Of a stretch of 64,000 bases of DNA, positions 24,013-31,607 are shown one piece after another. The translations under genes and the position numbers were made by a program. The notes under the pieces were generated by a model. The model had not been told where the DNA came from and did no database searches. It saw only the letters and a list, made by a program, of their open reading frames with translations. The DNA is taken from the NCBI GenBank assembly GCA_902491475.1, contig CABUHY010000001.1:108821-172820 (forward strand). Direction: 5' to 3'. This DNA comes from an uncultured Eubacteriales bacterium. Lineage in GTDB: Bacteria > Bacillota > Clostridia > Oscillospirales > Acutalibacteraceae. The stretch's first letter is position 1. The number at the start of each line of letters is the position of its first letter.

Positions 24013-24195
24013 ACCTTGTACCCACTTTCTGTTCTTGATAACAATTAGAGTATAAAGAAAAAAACAAAAAAATCAATAGCAAATACAAATAATTTGTAAA
24101 TTTTTATTTTGTACTTGTCAGTTAAAGAAAAATAGTATAAAATATAAGGGATATTCGGTTTGACCGAAATTTCATAAAAAAAGGATGAAATTGAA

Positions 24196-25911
24196 ATGGA
24201 CAAAAATCAGACAGGAAAAAGCCAGGCAGAGCTTTACCGTGAAGAGCGTAAAGCAAGAATGGCAAAAGCTGCAAAGAAGAATGCAACAAAGAGCCCTCAG
24301 CTCGCCAAATTCGGCAGAGTTCTCGGAAAATGTTGCGGAGTTATCATTATTGCCGCTCTTTGCCTTACAATAATTTACGGAGTTTTATCTTTCTTCGGCG
24401 TTCCGCAGAAAACCCTTACCGCAGTTAAGGTCGGAAACAAGAAGGTATCCGTAGCTAAATACAATTTCTACTACTTCGACATTTATAATCAGATTTACAG
24501 CCAGGCGGCTCAGTATGAGAACTACGGTTCGGGCATGGGTCTCCAGCTCACGGGCTTTGACATCACAAAGGCTCCCGAGGATCAGAGCTATCCCTCAACC
24601 CTCGACGGATATGACAATCCCACTTGGGCAGATTACATCAAGGAAACGGCTCTTACCTATCTTCAGTCATATGTTACATACGCTCAGCTCGCAAAGGACA
24701 ACGGCATTACCGTTACGGACGAGCAGCAGTCATCTCTTGACGAACAGATTGAACAGCTTACGACACAGGCTAAGGAAGGCAACAACAATCAGGACTACTC
24801 CCTCAACCGTTACCTCACAAAGATTTACGGCAAGGGCGTAAACGAAAAGCTTCTCCGTGAAGTTTATGAAGAGAGAAACCTTGCAACAAACTATGCAAGC
24901 GCTAATCAGGACGAAATCTCCGCTGCGGTTACCGATGAGGAAATCAATGCAGAGTATGATGCTAACATTCAGTCATACACAAAGTTCAGCGTAAACCTCT
25001 TTGAAGTAACCGCTGTAACACAGGACCTTGCGGATGACGCAACCGATGAACAGAAAACAGAGGCACAGACAGCCGCAATGAACGAAGCAAAGACTTTGGC
25101 AGACGGTTATCTTGCTAACATTACAACAGCAGACTCGGTTCTTACCGTTGCAACAACATACAAGTCAACATCAAAAGAGGCTACCGTAAACCTTGTTGAC
25201 ACAGACGCTACAACAGTTAAGAACTCCTACGGCGAAAACACCGTAAACTGGATCTATTCCGCAGACAGACAGGTCGGCGATAAGGCTGTTATCGAAACAG
25301 ACGGCGGATATGTTGTAATTTACATGGTAGCACTCCCCCACCGTGAAACAGCTAAGGCTGTCGATGTAAGACATATTCTTGTTCAGTTTGACTCAAGCTC
25401 AAGCAGTTCAAGTTCAAGCTCTTCTACCGTTACCGAAGCAGAAAAAGCTTCTTACTATGCAAAGGCTGAGGAAATCTACAACAGCTTCCTTGAAAACCCG
25501 ACAGAGGACAATTTTGCGGCTCTTGCAAATGAAAAGAGCGACGATACAGGCTCCAACACAAACGGCGGTCTTTATGAAAAGGTTGCACCCGGAGATATGG
25601 TTGACGGCTTCAACGATTGGATTTTCGACCCGGCAAGAAAGCCCGGCGATACGGCTATCATTGAAACCACATACGGTTACCACATTATGTATTATGTCGG
25701 CAATGACAACGAAGAGGTTTGGAAGCTCAATTGCCGTTCCGCAATCGCTACAAACAAGTTTACGGAAAACGACACCGCTCTTATGGCAAGCGACGAGCAC
25801 AAGCTCACAAAGCATGAAAAGTTGATTAACTGGGGTTCCGATTCGGTTGAAAAGACAATCAAGTCTTACCTTTCAAACAACAAGAGATCAAGTTCCTCAA
25901 CAAGCAATTAA
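24196..25911 (+). CDS. Membrane-anchored peptidyl-prolyl isomerase/foldase (PrsA-like)
   Basis: A 571-residue protein. A basic cytosolic N-terminus of about 45 residues is followed by one membrane helix (VIIIAALCLTIIYGVLSFFG). The large extracytoplasmic part holds a SurA/PrsA-like N-domain, then a parvulin domain from VDVRHILVQFD (near 390) to GYHIMYYVG (near 503). A run of about eleven Ser is inserted straight after the first parvulin strand, and the C-terminus is also Ser-rich. It probably folds exported proteins at the membrane surface. AAGGATGAAAT precedes the ATG. Terminator at 25922-25955. Confidence 0.88.
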   Translation: MDKNQTGKSQAELYREERKARMAKAAKKNATKSPQLAKFGRVLGKCCGVIIIAALCLTIIYGVLSFFGVPQKTLTAVKVGNKKVSVAKYNFYYFDIYNQIYSQAAQYENYGSGMGLQLTGFDITKAPEDQSYPSTLDGYDNPTWADYIKETALTYLQSYVTYAQLAKDNGITVTDEQQSSLDEQIEQLTTQAKEGNNNQDYSLNRYLTKIYGKGVNEKLLREVYEERNLATNYASANQDEISAAVTDEEINAEYDANIQSYTKFSVNLFEVTAVTQDLADDATDEQKTEAQTAAMNEAKTLADGYLANITTADSVLTVATTYKSTSKEATVNLVDTDATTVKNSYGENTVNWIYSADRQVGDKAVIETDGGYVVIYMVALPHRETAKAVDVRHILVQFDSSSSSSSSSSSTVTEAEKASYYAKAEEIYNSFLENPTEDNFAALANEKSDDTGSNTNGGLYEKVAPGDMVDGFNDWIFDPARKPGDTAIIETTYGYHIMYYVGNDNEEVWKLNCRSAIATNKFTENDTALMASDEHKLTKHEKLINWGSDSVEKTIKSYLSNNKRSSSSTSN

Positions 25912-25921
25912 CAACCGCATA

Positions 25922-25955
25922 CAAAAAGACCCGATTAACTCGGGTCTTTTATTTT
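25922..25955 (+). terminator. Bidirectional terminator after foldase gene
   Basis: AAAAGACCCGA and TCGGGTCTTTT pair around TTAAC, followed by ATTTT. Confidence 0.88.
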
Positions 25956-25971
25956 GCCTTTTTATATATTG

Positions 25972-26748
25972 TCAAAGCACTTTTATTTCAGCCGATATTG
26001 ACTGACTTTGCGTTCCGCCACCGATAAGCAAGCCTCGGTTTATTCCGCAATCGGCAAAATCCCTGCCGTGGCTCAACTGCAAATATGTGTCGTCAATCAT
26101 CCTGTTGTTTGTGACATCTATTCCCGTCCATATGCCGTTATCGTAAACCTCAGCCCATGCGTGAGTCTCGCCTGTTCCCTTTTGTATTCCCGCAACATAT
26201 CGGGACGGAATTCCGAGCGCCCTCGCAACAGCGATAAAAATATGCGAATAATCCTGACACACGCCGCAACCGAGCTTCAACGCCTCGTCGGCAGTTGTGT
26301 TTATGCTTGTCGCACCGCTTTGGTAGCTGAACACCTTGTGAATTTCTTTCATAAGCCGTTCTGCGGTATCAACGGGAGTTGTGACAAAATCCTGCGGCAT
26401 CCGTGACAAAAATTCTGTTATGTTCTCCCCTGCCTTGGTATATTCGGAGGGATATTTATATATTCCGTTGAGCTTTTCAGGCTGTTTTTTTGCTATATCC
26501 GTCTGCGCCGTGCCATGAACATATACGCCGAAATGACGGTGCGGTACGGTAATTCTGTCCGTCAAAACGGTATTGCCGAAGCCGTCGGTAGTATAGGTAC
26601 GGTTATTGGACGGCGTAATGTCAACGGTAATTTCCTTTATTTTCTGAAACTCGTTGTCAAACGGAACACACCTTAACGAATAACAGTGTTTGAAAACATC
26701 CGAGGAAAAGTCAATGTTCATTTTATAGGTAAATTCAAGCTCTTTCAT
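25972..26748 (-). CDS. Transglutaminase-like cysteine protein
   Basis: A 258-residue protein of the bacterial transglutaminase-like superfamily. The catalytic triad is visible: Cys in LGCGVCQDYSHIFIAVARAL, His in TGETHAWAEVY and Asp in WTGIDVTNNRMID. The N-terminal part (about 1-120) resembles the usual beta domain of this group (ITVDITPSNNRTYTTDGFGN). It is the third gene of a cluster with an alpha-E protein and a circularly permuted ATP-grasp protein, an arrangement conserved in many bacteria. It may cleave or form isopeptide/amide bonds in a product of the ATP-grasp enzyme. Start taken at ATG 26748. Confidence 0.88.
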   Translation of the reverse strand: MKELEFTYKMNIDFSSDVFKHCYSLRCVPFDNEFQKIKEITVDITPSNNRTYTTDGFGNTVLTDRITVPHRHFGVYVHGTAQTDIAKKQPEKLNGIYKYPSEYTKAGENITEFLSRMPQDFVTTPVDTAERLMKEIHKVFSYQSGATSINTTADEALKLGCGVCQDYSHIFIAVARALGIPSRYVAGIQKGTGETHAWAEVYDNGIWTGIDVTNNRMIDDTYLQLSHGRDFADCGINRGLLIGGGTQSQSISAEIKVL

Positions 26749-26756
26749 ATTCCACC

Positions 26757-27446
26757 TCAATACACCGTTGTAGTTGTGAAAAGCCTTGAAAGCTCGTTGA
26801 GGATTATATTCTTGTCGTCCTCAAAGGAGTCCTTTTCAAGGATAATCGAAATCAGACGGTCGGTGGCTTCAATGTTGCACTCCACACCCACCTTATAAAG
26901 TCGGTTGAGCAAAATACTGAATTCTTTTTTGATAAGCTCGGTAGGATACGAAAAACGGGTATATAAATCAAGCCTTTCGACGCTCCGTCCGAATTTGAGT
27001 ATATTCCTTGAGGTCTCCGACTCCACATAGTCATCGGCACAGCCCCAAAAGGCAAAAATATAGTCAAATACCTGTTGAAGCTGTAAAATGGGAGCGTTAC
27101 TGTACCTGTCCTTTTCAAATGCGTCAACCGCCATCTGAACATATGACATAGTTTCGCTGCTCAATTCATTACGCATAATTACCGCATTGTCGTAAGCCGC
27201 AAGCAAATTATGCATTACGGAATTCGGGTCGTTTTCGTCAAACAGGAAATTACGGATAAACTCCTGCTTATACGAATACTTGTTCGCTATTCCGAGCTTT
27301 GAGCAAAAGTCCTCATAATATTTTTCGTCCTTGTCAATCATTCTGTCGTAATACTCGGTAAAAATTCGCAGAGTGGTATATACCCTTTCGATGTATCTTC
27401 CGAGCCAGAACAGATTGTCCGTTGATTTTATCGAGATAATACCCAT
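26757..27446 (-). CDS. Alpha-E domain protein
   Basis: A 229-residue all-helical protein of the Alpha-E family, with the hallmark N-terminus SIKSTDNLFWLGRYIERV and internal FWGCADDYVESETSRNIL. The family has no settled biochemical role, but nearly always travels with the permuted ATP-grasp and transglutaminase genes. It starts at ATG 27446, 19 bases inside the ATP-grasp gene, and ends 8 bp before the transglutaminase start, so the three are tightly coupled. The longer upstream frame is inside the ATP-grasp gene and is not used. Confidence 0.87.
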   Translation of the reverse strand: MGIISIKSTDNLFWLGRYIERVYTTLRIFTEYYDRMIDKDEKYYEDFCSKLGIANKYSYKQEFIRNFLFDENDPNSVMHNLLAAYDNAVIMRNELSSETMSYVQMAVDAFEKDRYSNAPILQLQQVFDYIFAFWGCADDYVESETSRNILKFGRSVERLDLYTRFSYPTELIKKEFSILLNRLYKVGVECNIEATDRLISIILEKDSFEDDKNIILNELSRLFTTTTVY

Positions 27447-28744
27447 GTGTCCTTGAAGCCCCCTCCCTGTGAAGAATTGACAACCAATGAATCCGCCGAC
27501 TGTGAAAATCTCGTAAGTCCGCTTCTCCATACCTTTATTTCCTCGCCGTACAGAACGAAAGCACGCAAATCGGCTTTTCTGTCAACCTGCCTGTTGTCGT
27601 CCGACAAAACCTTTAAGTCCTTGAAGTCTATAACCTCCTGAGCGATAAATCTGCGAGGCTGAGTTTTAATGAGCTCTCTGAACCGCTCTAAATCGCTCAC
27701 AGACATATTGTTGCCGAAAGCAACTCCGTATCCGCCCGACTCCGAAACATCCTTTATAACGAGTTTTTCGAGGTTTTCAAGCACATATTTTCTGTCCTTT
27801 TCATAATAAGGCAGATATGTCACCGCATTTGACAAAATCGGTTCCTCGTGAAGATAGTATTCAATCATTTTCGGCACGAAATAGTAAATTCCCTTGTCGT
27901 CCGCAACGCCGTTACCGGGTGCGTTTACGACAGCGACATTTCCCGCCCTGTATGCGTCGATTAAATGCGGGACGCCGAGAAGCGAATCGGGATAAAAGGT
28001 CATCGGGTCAATATATTCGTCAGAAATTCTGCGGTAAAGAGTACCGACCTTTTTCCTCTCGCCCGAATATTCACTGTAATAAAGATAATTGCCCTCAACA
28101 AACAAATCCTGCGGCATTGCAAAGACCGCACCCGTTTTCTCCGCAAGATACGAATGTTCAAAGAAAGCAGAATTGTATCTTCCAGGGGTCAGGATTACAT
28201 TTATGCCGTCGGTGTTGACATAATCGAACACCTCTTTAAGCAGCTTGCCGTAAGAGCGGTTATCAAAGACGGAATTGCTCTGAAAGGTATCGGGACTTGC
28301 CCTGCGGCAAAGCTCACGCGCAATCATGGGATAAGACGCACCCGACGGGATACGCAAATTATCCTCAAGCACATACCATTTCATATCCTTGCCCTGAACA
28401 AGGTCGATGCCCGAAATGTGGTTGAATATGTCCTTTGGGGGTCTTATGCCCTCGCACGCAGGCAGAAAGCCTACCGAGGTATAGACGAACTCCTCGGGTA
28501 TTATGCCGTCTCTTATAATGAACTTGTCCGAATAAATATCTCTTAAAAAGCAGTTGAGAGCCTCTACTCTTTGTATGAGACCCTTTTCAAGAAATGCGAA
28601 CTCATTTTTCGGTATAATCCTCGGAATTGTGTCAAACGGGAAAAGCCGCTCGTTAAACTGATTGTTTTTGTATATACCGAATTTAACGCCGTAGCGTGCA
28701 AGCAATTCGTTTATTACTTCCTTGTGTTCGATAAGCCCGTACAT
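27428..28744 (-). CDS. Circularly permuted ATP-grasp protein
   Basis: A 438-residue member of the CP_ATPgrasp family (formerly DUF404/DUF407). Recognisable blocks are GIDLVQGKDMKWYVLEDNLRIPSG, VILTPGRYNSAFFEHSYLA, NAPGNGVADDKGIYYFVPKM, LVIKDVSESGGYGVAFG and DLRAFVLYGEEIKV. ATP-grasp enzymes join a carboxylate to an amine using ATP, so a peptide or amide ligase is predicted; its substrate is unknown. It is first of a three-gene cluster with the alpha-E and transglutaminase-like genes. Normal full length. Confidence 0.9.
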   Translation of the reverse strand: MYGLIEHKEVINELLARYGVKFGIYKNNQFNERLFPFDTIPRIIPKNEFAFLEKGLIQRVEALNCFLRDIYSDKFIIRDGIIPEEFVYTSVGFLPACEGIRPPKDIFNHISGIDLVQGKDMKWYVLEDNLRIPSGASYPMIARELCRRASPDTFQSNSVFDNRSYGKLLKEVFDYVNTDGINVILTPGRYNSAFFEHSYLAEKTGAVFAMPQDLFVEGNYLYYSEYSGERKKVGTLYRRISDEYIDPMTFYPDSLLGVPHLIDAYRAGNVAVVNAPGNGVADDKGIYYFVPKMIEYYLHEEPILSNAVTYLPYYEKDRKYVLENLEKLVIKDVSESGGYGVAFGNNMSVSDLERFRELIKTQPRRFIAQEVIDFKDLKVLSDDNRQVDRKADLRAFVLYGEEIKVWRSGLTRFSQSADSLVVNSSQGGGFKDTWVLSR

Positions 28745-28792
28745 AAAAAGCCCCCCTTACAAGTTGATTATAGCAATTTTTATAAAAATTTA

Positions 28793-28830
28793 CAACAAAA
28801 AAATCCCGTCTTGCGACAGGATTTTATACA
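28793..28830 (-). terminator. Terminator of proC
   Basis: AAAATCCTGTCG and CGACGGGATTTTTTT-type stem on the minus strand with a small loop, followed by T-run. Confidence 0.75.
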
Positions 28831-28837
28831 ATCTGAA

Positions 28838-29635
28838 TTATAATGATTTATCTTTAAGATATGAAGCCTCAACAGCGCTTGCAACCGTCGCCTCAAAGCC
28901 GTTCTCCTGCAATGCGCACACACCCTCGATTGTCGTGCCGCCGGGAGAGCAGACCTTATCGACAAGCTCCCACGGGTGCTCTTCGCTTTCAAGGATTTTC
29001 TTTGCGCTTCCGAGAACCGTCTGTGCCGCAATTTCAAGTGCCTGAGCCTTGTTAAGCCCGTTTTTAACTCCCGCACGGGCAAGAGAGTCAATAAACATAT
29101 ATGAAAAAGCGGGAGCGCAGCCTGCAATCGCACTGTAAACAGAAAACTTTTCTTCGTCAATCGAAACGACCTTTCCAAAAGAAGAGCACAGCTTTTCAAC
29201 CAAAGCTTTTTGGCTGTCAGTTACCAAAGCGTTGTAGCAATAAGCCGACATTGCCTCTAACACCGTAGCGTTAATGTTAGGCATTATACGGACAACGGGA
29301 ACCTCCGAGCCGAGTAAGCCGTTTATCTCCGCAACCGACTTTCCTGCCGCAATGGATATTACAAGAGACTTTGCGCTGTTTATCTTTCCGCTTATCGACG
29401 GAAGAAGCGTCGGGAAAACATTGGGCTTTACGGCAAGCACAACTGCGTCAACACTGTCAATGAGCAAATCGACATCCTTGCAGGCATTGACTTTCAATTC
29501 ATTTTTCAGCGCATCTGCCTTGTCGCTGTTAATGTCATAAACATAAATGTCTTCGGGTGCGAATTTACCGCTTTTTACAGCACCGCCGACAATGGCAGAC
29601 GCCATATTTCCCGCACCTATAAAACCGATTTTCAT
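28838..29635 (-). CDS. proC: Pyrroline-5-carboxylate reductase
   Basis: A 265-residue enzyme, the last step of proline synthesis, reducing pyrroline-5-carboxylate with NAD(P)H. The Rossmann start is MKIGFIGAGNMASAIVGG; later blocks are VVLAVKPNVF, VVRIMPNINATV and the C-terminal family signature HPWELVDKVCSPGGTTIEG. I use ATG 29635, one base after the mscL stop, with GGTGA 7 bp before it; a GTG at 29644 is less likely. Probably co-transcribed with mscL. Confidence 0.95.
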   Translation of the reverse strand: MKIGFIGAGNMASAIVGGAVKSGKFAPEDIYVYDINSDKADALKNELKVNACKDVDLLIDSVDAVVLAVKPNVFPTLLPSISGKINSAKSLVISIAAGKSVAEINGLLGSEVPVVRIMPNINATVLEAMSAYCYNALVTDSQKALVEKLCSSFGKVVSIDEEKFSVYSAIAGCAPAFSYMFIDSLARAGVKNGLNKAQALEIAAQTVLGSAKKILESEEHPWELVDKVCSPGGTTIEGVCALQENGFEATVASAVEASYLKDKSL

Positions 29636-29636
29636 A

Positions 29637-30113
29637 TTATTCACCGTCTTTTAATTCGGAAGTGCAGTGCGGACATTTTGTAGCGGAAATGTCAATTTCC
29701 GACTTGCAGTAAGGACAAACCTTTGTTGTGGGTGCAACCTCCGCAGGCGCTTCCTCTTTTTTGAATTTGTTTGATATGTTGTTTATTGACTTTACAAGAA
29801 GGAAAATTACAAACGCCATTATAAGGAAGTTGATAACGGCGCCGATAAATGTACCGTAGTTAAGAGTTGCAACTCCTGCCGCAGCAGCATCCGCCGCAGT
29901 GGCAAAATCGCCCTTACCGAGTGCTATAAACCAGTTGTTGAAATCAATTCCGCCTGTCAAAAGGCTGATAACGGGCATAAGAATGTCGTCAACCAAAGAT
30001 TTAACGATTGCCTGAAACGCACCGCCGATGATAACGCCGACAGCGAGGTCAAGCACATTTCCCCTCATAATAAACTCTCTGAATTCGGCAACAAAGCCGT
30101 TCTTTTTACTCAT
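29637..30113 (-). CDS. mscL: Large-conductance mechanosensitive channel with zinc-ribbon tail
   Basis: A 158-residue MscL. The N-terminal helix and first membrane segment are FREFIMRGNVLDLAVGVIIG, then the loop TGGIDFNNWFIALGKGD, a second membrane segment (FIGAVINFLIMAFVIFLLV) and the cytosolic helix. Unusually, the C-terminus ends in CPYCKSEIDISATKCPHC, a zinc ribbon replacing the usual charged end. The channel opens under membrane tension to release solutes during osmotic downshock. Several in-frame starts are present (30128, 30122, 30119, 30113); spacing to GAGG favours 30113. Confidence 0.93.
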   Translation of the reverse strand: MSKKNGFVAEFREFIMRGNVLDLAVGVIIGGAFQAIVKSLVDDILMPVISLLTGGIDFNNWFIALGKGDFATAADAAAAGVATLNYGTFIGAVINFLIMAFVIFLLVKSINNISNKFKKEEAPAEVAPTTKVCPYCKSEIDISATKCPHCTSELKDGE

Positions 30114-30163
30114 TTTCATCATCCTCACATTTTTCTAAAAGTATATCATATATTTCAAAGATG

Positions 30164-31042
30164 TCAAACGCCGCTCAAATCGAATTTGGGGATAAAATCG
30201 GTCTGTGCGGAGGAACGCTCCTGCATAAAACCGTTTACAAAGCCCAAATTCTCAAATTCGGCAAGCACCTTTTGATATTCTGCGGTTACAATACGCCTGT
30301 TAAGCTCCTTAAATTCCGTTTTAACATACGGAACATACTGGCTCATAAGGCTTATATATGTATCAATCGGAAGATTTTCCTTTATCCAACGCAGTATCTT
30401 TATTGACTGATCGGTGTTTTTAGGTAAAACAAGATGGCGGATTATCAGTCCCCTTTGCATTATCCCGTCCTTTATCAAAGCTTTGCCTGTCTGTCTTTGC
30501 ATTTCAAGGACGGCTCTTGAAGCGATTTCGAAGTAATTTTCGGCGTGTGAATACCTTTTTGACACCTCGCCGTCAAAGTACTTCAAATCGGGCAAATAAA
30601 CATCGATAAGTCCGTCAAGCGAGCGTATGCTGTCGGCATCGTCATACCCGCCCGTATTGTAAACCACGGGCACGGACGGTTTGTATTCGCTCAAAACATC
30701 TCTTATAAACGGAACAAAATGCGACGGATTGACAAGGTTTACCGTGTGCGCCCCCTGCTGTTCAAGGCGTTTAATTATATCGATAAATTCCGGCTTTGAA
30801 ACCTGTTTTCCGAAGTTTTCGTGGCTTATTTCATAGTTCTGGCAAAATACGCAACGAAGATTGCACCCCGAAAAGAAAATTGCGCCCGAGCCATTTTTTC
30901 CGCTTATTACGGGTTCTTCCCAAAGATGGAGCGCAGCCCTTGCAAGCACAGCATTATATGGCATTTTGCAAAAGCCGTGAGAAAATCCCCCAACGCTTCT
31001 TTCAACATTGCATTTTCGCGGACAAGCGTTGCACAAAGGCAT
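30164..31042 (-). CDS. Radical SAM protein, PflA-like (COG1313 type)
   Basis: A 292-residue radical-SAM enzyme with the cluster motif CNLRCVFC (near residue 63) and the family blocks SGKNGSGAIFFSG, QGAHTVNLVNPSHFVPFI and YLPDLKYFDGEVSKRYS. An N-terminal CNACPRKCNVERS with further Cys could bind a second cluster or zinc. It resembles proteins annotated as putative pyruvate formate-lyase activating enzyme, but no glycyl-radical enzyme is near, so the substrate is open. The ATG at 31042 is preceded by a weak GGGGTGGG. Confidence 0.85.
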   Translation of the reverse strand: MPLCNACPRKCNVERSVGGFSHGFCKMPYNAVLARAALHLWEEPVISGKNGSGAIFFSGCNLRCVFCQNYEISHENFGKQVSKPEFIDIIKRLEQQGAHTVNLVNPSHFVPFIRDVLSEYKPSVPVVYNTGGYDDADSIRSLDGLIDVYLPDLKYFDGEVSKRYSHAENYFEIASRAVLEMQRQTGKALIKDGIMQRGLIIRHLVLPKNTDQSIKILRWIKENLPIDTYISLMSQYVPYVKTEFKELNRRIVTAEYQKVLAEFENLGFVNGFMQERSSAQTDFIPKFDLSGV

Positions 31043-31102
31043 ATCCCCACCCCTCTTTCGGAAAATATTTTAGCATATTTGACCGAATATTACAAATATT
31101 AT

Positions 31103-31131
31103 TTGACAAATCGCTTTTCGTTTGGTAGAAT
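31103..31131 (+). promoter_or_regulatory. Promoter of tRNA-Ser
   Basis: TTGACA (31103-31108), 17-bp spacer, TAGAAT (31126-31131). Confidence 0.8.
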
Positions 31132-31149
31132 ACTATCTGTTGTGAATAA

Positions 31150-31238
31150 GGAAGCGTATCGAAGTGGTCATAACGGGCCTGACTCGAAATCAGGTAGCCT
31201 TCACGGGCTCGTGGGTTCGAATCCCACCGCTTCCGCCA
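31150..31238 (+). tRNA. tRNA-Ser (anticodon CGA)
   Basis: Acceptor GGAAGCG/CGCTTCC, a long variable arm, T-arm GTGGGTTCGAATCCCAC and encoded CCA. The anticodon loop CTCGAAA gives CGA at 31185-31187. Unlike the other tRNA sites here it has no inverted T-arm copy downstream. Confidence 0.97.
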
Positions 31239-31275
31239 AGAAAAAGGACTTAGCGTATGCTGAGTCCTTTTTTAA
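31239..31275 (+). terminator. tRNA-Ser terminator
   Basis: AAAAAGGACTTAGC and GCTGAGTCCTTTTTT pair around GTAT. From here to about 31390 the sequence is A/T-rich and I see no gene. Confidence 0.88.
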
Positions 31276-31391
31276 TGAAAAAATTTTTAATGAAATTTTT
31301 CTCTTGGCTGATGAAACAGCTTTTCTGTGAAATGCAGACAGATAAAAGCCGTAAAAAACAAATATATCTCATATATTTTCATACTTTACAA

Positions 31392-31425
31392 GAAAAAGCA
31401 CTTGCTTTAGCAAGTGCTTTTCTCA
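31392..31425 (-). terminator. Terminator of the surface-protein operon
   Basis: AGAAAAGCACTTGC-TAAA-GCAAGTGCTTTTTCT hairpin on the minus strand, downstream of the 41-residue peptide gene; symmetric, so usable in both directions. Confidence 0.82.
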
Positions 31426-31466
31426 TCGGAATTAAATTTTATTCTCTTAAAATTCCGCAATTCACA

Positions 31467-31592
31467 TTATCCGAACGGGTCAATTCCCGGCAACTCGTTT
31501 TCCTCCGTGGTGTGCACTGCCGACACCGTTATTATATCCTCCGCTTCAAACGCAATCTCTTCAAACTCGGGGCTTTCATACATTGTTTTCAT
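31467..31592 (-). CDS. 41-residue acidic peptide downstream of GLUG surface protein
   Basis: A short frame starting at ATG 31592 with AGGAG at 9 bp. It begins MKTMYESPEFEEIAFEAEDI, continues with a V/S/H/T/E-rich stretch and ends GIDPFG before TAA at 31467-31469. It lies 15 bp after the stop of the 1659-residue GLUG protein and before a terminator, so it should share that mRNA. I recall that short peptides with the same layout (Y-E-x-P-E/K, then a F/E-rich segment with ED-I/V-I-T-x-S, then a variable tail) are common in gut Clostridia, but have no assigned function. No modifying enzyme lies nearby. Confidence 0.7.
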   Translation of the reverse strand: MKTMYESPEFEEIAFEAEDIITVSAVHTTEENELPGIDPFG

Positions 31593-31607
31593 TTGTTTAT
31601 TCTCCTA

